Below are positions 12,764-16,796 of a stretch of 16,796 nucleotides of DNA, one piece after another. This DNA is from Peptococcus simiae. GTDB lineage: Bacteria > Bacillota > Peptococcia > Peptococcales > Peptococcaceae. Numbering within the stretch: position 1 is the first letter of the stretch; each line of letters opens with the position of its first letter. Below the pieces are notes generated by a model. The model was not told the origin of the DNA, did not search any database, and saw only the letters and a list, made by a program, of their open reading frames with translations. The stretch spans positions 1-16,796 of the forward strand of contig NZ_JBJUVG010000019.1 of the NCBI RefSeq assembly GCF_046097595.1, given 5' to 3'. The translations under genes were made by a program, and so were the position numbers.

Positions 12764-14590
12764 ATGTGTGGAATCGTAGGATATATTGGTCAGAAAAGCG
12801 CTCAGGATATTGTGCTGGAAGGCCTACATAGCTTAGAATACCGGGGTTATGACTCAGCCGGCATGGCCGGCATTATGGATGGACAGATGCATGTAGTCAA
12901 AGAAGCCGGCAAGTTAACAGCCCTTGAAGAGGCCCTGAAAAAGCACCCCCTGGATACCAATATGGCCATCGGCCATACCCGCTGGGCGACCCATGGCCGT
13001 CCGGAGCGGGCCAATGCCCACCCCCACCAGAGTGCTGATGGAAAAATCGCCCTGGTCCATAATGGGATCATTGAAAACTATGAAGAATTGCGCGACCGCT
13101 ACCTGCAAGGGGAAACCTTTACCAGTAATACCGATAGCGAAATTGTCGCCCATGTAATTGCTCACTTTTACCAAGGGGACCTCTTGGAAGCGGTCCGTCG
13201 GACCTTAAAAGAGGTCCGGGGATCCTATGCCCTGGCGATTATTTCTGCCGATGAGCCGGATACCATGGTCATCTGCCGGATGAACAGTCCCCTGGTTCTA
13301 GGGGTTGGCGATAAGGAAATGCTGGTGGCTTCCGGGGTACCGGCTTTGCTCAAGTATACCCGCGAGTGTATTTACCTGGAAAACGGGGACCTGGCCAAGC
13401 TGACCACCAGCGGCTATGACATCGTTGATTTAGATGGCAACCCCTGCCAGCGGGAAATGGTTCATATTGACTGGGAGGACCAGTCTGCCGAAAAAGAGGG
13501 TTATGACCACTACATGATGAAGGAAATCCATGAGCAGCCGGAAACCTTCCGTCGGGTCATGACCGGGCGTCTGCATGAAGATGCCGTTACCTTCAAGGAA
13601 TTCACCCTTACCGATGAGCAAATTCAGAACTGGCAGCATATCGATATTGTTGCCTGTGGTACCGCTTACCACAGTGGTCTGGTCGGTAAATCCATCCTGG
13701 AAGAGACCCTCCAACTGCCGGTCAATGTAGAAGTGGCCTCAGAATTCCGTTACAGAAACCCCCGGCTGGATGCCCACAGCCTGGTCATTTTAATCAGCCA
13801 GTCCGGTGAAACCGCTGATACCCTGGAAGCCTTACGGGAAGCGAAGCAGCGTGGGGCAACCACCATCGCCATTACCAATGTTGTTGGGAGCGCCATCAGC
13901 CGGGAGGCTGACCAGGTCCTCTATTTATGGGCCGGTCCGGAAATTTCCGTGGCCTCCACCAAGGCCTATACCGCCATGCTGATCGCCCTTTATCTCTTGG
14001 CCTTTTACCTTGGTGACCGGGCCGGTCGCTTTAATCTGGCTGACCACAAGGACCTCCTCGAAGCCCTGGCTAAGCTGCCAGACCAGGCCGAAAGCCTGCT
14101 GACAGAGGCCAAGAAGGAAGAAATCCGCCAGCACAGCCAAGCCTTAATCGATGCTGACCACCTGTTTTACATCGGCCGGGGCAGTGACTGGGCAGTGGCT
14201 CAGGAAGGGGCCTTGAAGATTAAGGAAATCTCCTATATTCATGCGGAAGCCTATGCAGCCGGTGAATTAAAACACGGTACCCTGGCCCTGGTCACCGATG
14301 GGACTCCCTTTGTGGCCATTGCCCTTCAGGAAAAAACCTTTGAAAAAACCTTGTCCAATGTCAATGAAGTCGTCGCCAGGAAGGGGCGGGTCCTCTGCCT
14401 TCTGAAAGAAGGTCACGATAAAATTTCCGATGACCTGGACAAGCGCATCTTTATCCCGGATTGCCTGGACATGGTCGCCCCAATATTAGCGGCCATCCCC
14501 CTACAATTGCTGGCCTACTATACCGCAGAAGCCCGGGGCTGTGATATTGACCAACCCCGTAACCTGGCTAAAAGTGTTACTGTTGAATAA
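12764..14590 (+). CDS. glmS: Glutamine-fructose-6-phosphate aminotransferase GlmS
   Basis: A 608-residue, full-length enzyme that makes glucosamine 6-phosphate from fructose 6-phosphate and glutamine, the first step to UDP-GlcNAc for peptidoglycan. The N-terminal glutaminase domain starts MCGIVGYIG with catalytic Cys2, then HTRWATHG (71-78), HNGIIENY (99-106) and SNTDSE (121-126). Two SIS isomerase domains follow, with VACGTAYHSG, SQSGETADT, VASTKAYTA and YIGRGSDWAVAQEGALKIKE. The C-terminus NLAKSVTVE matches the family end. GGAGG (12751-12755) lies 8 bases before the ATG. The three-base gap to scpB leaves no untranslated leader, so the glmS ribozyme found before this gene in many Gram-positive bacteria is absent here. 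Confidence 0.98.
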   Translation: MCGIVGYIGQKSAQDIVLEGLHSLEYRGYDSAGMAGIMDGQMHVVKEAGKLTALEEALKKHPLDTNMAIGHTRWATHGRPERANAHPHQSADGKIALVHNGIIENYEELRDRYLQGETFTSNTDSEIVAHVIAHFYQGDLLEAVRRTLKEVRGSYALAIISADEPDTMVICRMNSPLVLGVGDKEMLVASGVPALLKYTRECIYLENGDLAKLTTSGYDIVDLDGNPCQREMVHIDWEDQSAEKEGYDHYMMKEIHEQPETFRRVMTGRLHEDAVTFKEFTLTDEQIQNWQHIDIVACGTAYHSGLVGKSILEETLQLPVNVEVASEFRYRNPRLDAHSLVILISQSGETADTLEALREAKQRGATTIAITNVVGSAISREADQVLYLWAGPEISVASTKAYTAMLIALYLLAFYLGDRAGRFNLADHKDLLEALAKLPDQAESLLTEAKKEEIRQHSQALIDADHLFYIGRGSDWAVAQEGALKIKEISYIHAEAYAAGELKHGTLALVTDGTPFVAIALQEKTFEKTLSNVNEVVARKGRVLCLLKEGHDKISDDLDKRIFIPDCLDMVAPILAAIPLQLLAYYTAEARGCDIDQPRNLAKSVTVE

Positions 14591-14620
14591 ACCGGCCTAG
14601 GCGTCGAGTGGGAGGTGCCT

Positions 14621-15103
14621 ATGGATTTTCTACCCATTGCTTTCTTTGTGCTGGGGATTATCCTGATTTTAGTAGAAGTCTTCGTGCCCGGTTTTGGCGT
14701 TTTTGGCCTGGCCGGTGCAGCCTGTATCTTGTTGGCTGTTTACCTGACAGAAGGGAACCTCAAGGCAGCCTTGCCTAAGATGGCTATAACCGTTGTGGTC
14801 ATGGCGGTCTTGTCTCCTCTAGTCGTGCAACTAATGAAAAGAAGTCGTCGGATGGCTAAGTTTAACTTGCAAGAATCACTGACTACAGAAGAAGGTTTTG
14901 TTTCCACCGGGAAAAGATTATCCGCCTATATCGGCCACCAGGGCCGGGCTTTAACCGACCTGCGGCCGGCAGGCACCATGGTCACCGCCGAGGACGAACG
15001 CCTTGATGTTACCACCCGCGGCGATTTTATCGCTAAAGGGAGCTTGGTCGAGGTGGTAGCCGCAGAGGGGACCTGGCTCATTGTGAAAAATGCTGAAGAG
15101 TGA
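14621..15103 (+). CDS. NfeD-family membrane protein (short form, partner of FloA)
   Basis: A 160-residue NfeD protein of the short type lacking the serine-protease domain. Membrane segments lie at about 4-24, 27-44 and 54-73, with the family motif E-V-F-V-P-G-F-G at 19-26. The C-terminal OB-fold domain (about 100-157) shows IGHQGRALTDLRPAG (104-118) and ERLDVTTRGDFIAKG (126-140). NfeD proteins associate with flotillin-like proteins in membrane microdomains, and floA follows after 18 bases, the usual pairing. The start at ATG 14621 has GGAGGTG (14611-14617) upstream; a GTG at 14615 lies inside that site. The 30-base gap from glmS holds no terminator, so read-through is expected. Confidence 0.9.
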   Translation: MDFLPIAFFVLGIILILVEVFVPGFGVFGLAGAACILLAVYLTEGNLKAALPKMAITVVVMAVLSPLVVQLMKRSRRMAKFNLQESLTTEEGFVSTGKRLSAYIGHQGRALTDLRPAGTMVTAEDERLDVTTRGDFIAKGSLVEVVAAEGTWLIVKNAEE

Positions 15104-15121
15104 CATTAAAGGAGGCACTTG

Positions 15122-16096
15122 ATGGCTATTGTCTTATTTCTAGCATTTCTCGTACTCGTTGCCTTTGCTCTCTTTGTTTACTTTATCCCTATAGGTCTTT
15201 GGATTTCGGCCATGGCGGCCAATGTCAAAGTCAGCTTGGCCAACCTGGTCGGGATGCGGCTCCGCCGGGTCCGGCCCCAGACCATTGTCCTTCCCCTCAT
15301 TAAAGCCACCAAGGCAGGGCTTCGGATTGACATCAGCAAGTTGGAAGCCCACTATTTAGCCGGTGGTGATGTTGACCGGGTTGTCGATGCCCTTATTGCT
15401 GCAGAACGGGCCGGCATGGACTTGGACTTTTCCCGGGCCGCAGCCATTGACCTAGCCGGTCGTGATGTCCGCGAAGCCGTCATCATTTCCGTTACCCCGA
15501 AAGTCATCACCACAGAACCCATTGCGGCCATGGCCAAAAACGGTATTCAAGTGGTCGTCACCGCCCGGGTGACTGTCCGTGCCAATATTGACCGCCTGGT
15601 CGGTGGGGCCGGGGAAGAAACCATCATTGCCCGGGTTGGTGAAGGGATCGTTTCAACGGTTGGTAGTTCCAGCAACCACAACCAGGTTTTAGAAAACCCG
15701 GATAATATTTCTAAAACCGTATTGGCCAAGGGCCTGGATGCCGGTACCGCCTTTGAAATTTTATCTATTGATATTGCAGACGTAGACGTGGGCCGTAACA
15801 TTGGGGCAGAATTACAAATGGACCAGGCGGAAGCTGACAAGAACATCGCCCAGGCCAAGGCTGAAGAGCGGCGGGCAATGGCTGTCGCCTCTGAACAAGA
15901 GATGAAGGCTAAGGTTCAGGAAATGCATGCCAAGGTCGTTGAAGCAGAAGCGGAGGTTCCCTTGGCCATGGCCGAAGCCTTCCGTCAGGGCAACCTCGGG
16001 GTTATGGACTATTATAATATGATGAATGTCCAGGCCGATACCGGCATGCGGCGGCAGATTAGCCAGGCCACAGACCCCAACCGGACTGATCGCTGA
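15122..16096 (+). CDS. floA: Flotillin-like protein FloA
   Basis: A 324-residue flotillin-like scaffold of functional membrane microdomains, close to the B. subtilis FloA length. An N-terminal membrane segment (3-32) is followed by the SPFH-like domain with NLVGMRLRRVRPQTIV (41-56), DLAGRDVREAV (110-120) and ARVTVRANIDRLVGGAGEETIIARVGEGI (about 149-177). An Ala/Glu-rich coiled coil (about 232-290) carries MDQAEADKNIAQAKAEERRA. AAAGGAGG (15108-15115) is 6 bases before ATG 15122; a TTG at 15119 in frame is less likely. Its TGA overlaps the next gene's ATG, so the downstream basic protein is probably made with it. Confidence 0.95.
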   Translation: MAIVLFLAFLVLVAFALFVYFIPIGLWISAMAANVKVSLANLVGMRLRRVRPQTIVLPLIKATKAGLRIDISKLEAHYLAGGDVDRVVDALIAAERAGMDLDFSRAAAIDLAGRDVREAVIISVTPKVITTEPIAAMAKNGIQVVVTARVTVRANIDRLVGGAGEETIIARVGEGIVSTVGSSSNHNQVLENPDNISKTVLAKGLDAGTAFEILSIDIADVDVGRNIGAELQMDQAEADKNIAQAKAEERRAMAVASEQEMKAKVQEMHAKVVEAEAEVPLAMAEAFRQGNLGVMDYYNMMNVQADTGMRRQISQATDPNRTDR

Positions 16097-16758
16097 TGGA
16101 TAGCCTCTTGTACCTCTGGTATGAGGTGGTCTTGCCGCTTTTCTATATTGTCCTTGCCCTGGCCCCAATCTTTGTTTTTTACCTCTTTATGCGCGTGTTC
16201 CTGAAAATAGTCGGCGGACTTCAAGGCAAAAGAAAACCAGGTCGGCCTAAGGAGAATATGTCCGGTTTCCTGCCGGATACCCAGGCCAAGGGGCGGAAGC
16301 AGGCTGCGAGACAGCAGAAAAGGAGGCAGGCAGCCAGGCAGCAGGGGAAAAGAACTCCTAGCTCCGGTCGCCAAGCCGGTCGTCATGGGAGCAAACCGCA
16401 GCCTTCTGACTTTGCTGCCCTTTCGAAAAAGTGGGAGAAGAAGGCTACAAGTCTAAACCCCTTCAATCCACCTAAAAAGGATCCAGTTAAAAAGCCGCCT
16501 GCACCACGCCAACAGGTCTCAGGCAGTCCCAAGAAGGCTAAAAAAGAGCCAATTCAAGCTAAAAAGGCCAGCATCAGCCCTCATAAGACCCGGCTGCAAA
16601 GCCGGTATGCAGATCGATCAATCAATATCCAGGTTGAGAACCTCGATACCCAAAACCACCGGGGTCGCCAAGGAGAGAAAAGGTTGGACTTGCACAATGT
16701 AAAAGAAGGGGTCCTTTGGCAGGCTATCCTAGAGCCACCCAAGGCCCATCAAAAATAA
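16096..16758 (+). CDS. Membrane-anchored, very basic hypothetical protein with conserved-looking C-terminal peptide
   Basis: A 220-residue protein not assigned to a named family. A single membrane segment (about 10-38) is followed by a Lys/Arg/Gln/Pro-rich region (42-180) that is probably disordered and would face the cytoplasm. It contains KPGRPK (47-52), like an AT-hook core, and a near-tandem repeat, KQAARQQKR (68-76) then RQAARQQGKR (77-86). The last 25 residues are more ordered, with LDLHNVKEGVLWQAILEPPKA (197-217). From memory this resembles an I-W-S-E-I-L-G-P-P-x-A ending seen in uncharacterised Bacillota proteins. Translation is coupled to floA (TGATG). Co-transcription suggests a role tied to FloA/NfeD membrane domains or nucleic-acid contact at the membrane, which is inference only. 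Confidence 0.85.
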   Translation: MDSLLYLWYEVVLPLFYIVLALAPIFVFYLFMRVFLKIVGGLQGKRKPGRPKENMSGFLPDTQAKGRKQAARQQKRRQAARQQGKRTPSSGRQAGRHGSKPQPSDFAALSKKWEKKATSLNPFNPPKKDPVKKPPAPRQQVSGSPKKAKKEPIQAKKASISPHKTRLQSRYADRSINIQVENLDTQNHRGRQGEKRLDLHNVKEGVLWQAILEPPKAHQK

Positions 16759-16796
16759 AAACCGCTGCAGATACACCTGTAGCGGTTTTTATTTTT
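16757..16796 (+). terminator. Intrinsic terminator closing the scpAB-glmS-floA operon
   Basis: A 14-bp stem (16757-16770 with 16777-16790, one G-T wobble) with a 6-base loop ends in TTTTT-A-TTTTT. The left arm starts within the stop codon of the last gene. The A-run on the left would let it work on the minus strand too. Confidence 0.93.

Noticed and set aside
14591..14620. GCCTAGGC palindrome and possible stem between glmS and nfeD
   Set aside because: No T-tract follows and the sequence is short; it overlaps the nfeD ribosome site. Chance in a GC-rich spacer is sufficient.
16285..16350. Purine-rich repetitive DNA as a possible repeat element
   Set aside because: It encodes the near-tandem QAARQQ-type residues of the last protein in frame; it does not recur elsewhere in the window and has no dispersed-repeat structure.

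Overview
The window is a densely packed stretch of core chromosome from a Bacillota-type (low-GC Gram-positive lineage) bacterium with unusually GC-rich coding sequence. The evidence is the gene set: RqcH, FloA with a short NfeD, ScpA/ScpB next to each other, a ZapA, a Der-PlsY-GpsA run, YkvA-like DUF1232, strong Shine-Dalgarno sites (AAGGAGG type) and sigma-A promoters with extended -10 boxes. A clostridial relative is my best guess; genus cannot be fixed from the sequence alone. No rRNA, tRNA, CRISPR array, insertion sequence, phage gene or broken gene was seen, and no stretch longer than 300 bases lacks a gene (the longest gap is about 190 bases, 10990-11182).

Layout. (1) 1-422, minus: 5' part of a short prepilin-peptidase-like membrane protein, cut by the window edge. 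(2) 448-3434, plus: a PilT-like ATPase, a HAD phosphatase, and an ApgM-type phosphoglycerate mutase, ending at a bidirectional terminator. (3) 3474-6376, minus: rqcH-rlmH-FrnE-like oxidoreductase, three genes in a tight operon, sharing that terminator. (4) 6512-10989, plus: zapA, a protein with the fold of plant-type glutamate-cysteine ligase but without the expected catalytic glutamates, der, plsY, gpsA; five genes with gaps of -1 to 19 bases and a terminator. (5) 11183-16758, plus: DUF1232 protein, scpA, scpB, glmS, nfeD, floA and a very basic membrane-anchored protein, seven genes with gaps of -11 to 30 bases from one clear promoter to a terminator at the window's end.

How they fit together. 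The first pair points to type IV pilus or competence-pilus machinery (processing peptidase plus motor ATPase). The minus operon concerns ribosome quality: RqcH rescues stalled 50S subunits and RlmH modifies 23S rRNA. The two long plus operons join division (ZapA), ribosome assembly (Der), phospholipid synthesis (GpsA makes sn-glycerol-3-phosphate, PlsY acylates it), chromosome condensation (ScpAB), cell-wall precursor supply (GlmS) and membrane microdomains (NfeD/FloA): growth and division housekeeping.

The most unusual item is the 416-residue ligase-like protein at 6781-8031. It can be followed along the whole glutamate-cysteine ligase (GCS2) fold, yet the glutamates expected in its metal and substrate motifs are replaced, and it is translationally coupled to zapA. 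Second is Der, whose first GTPase domain has NKVK where the family has NKxD. All family calls are from reading translated sequence and remembered motifs; no database search was run.
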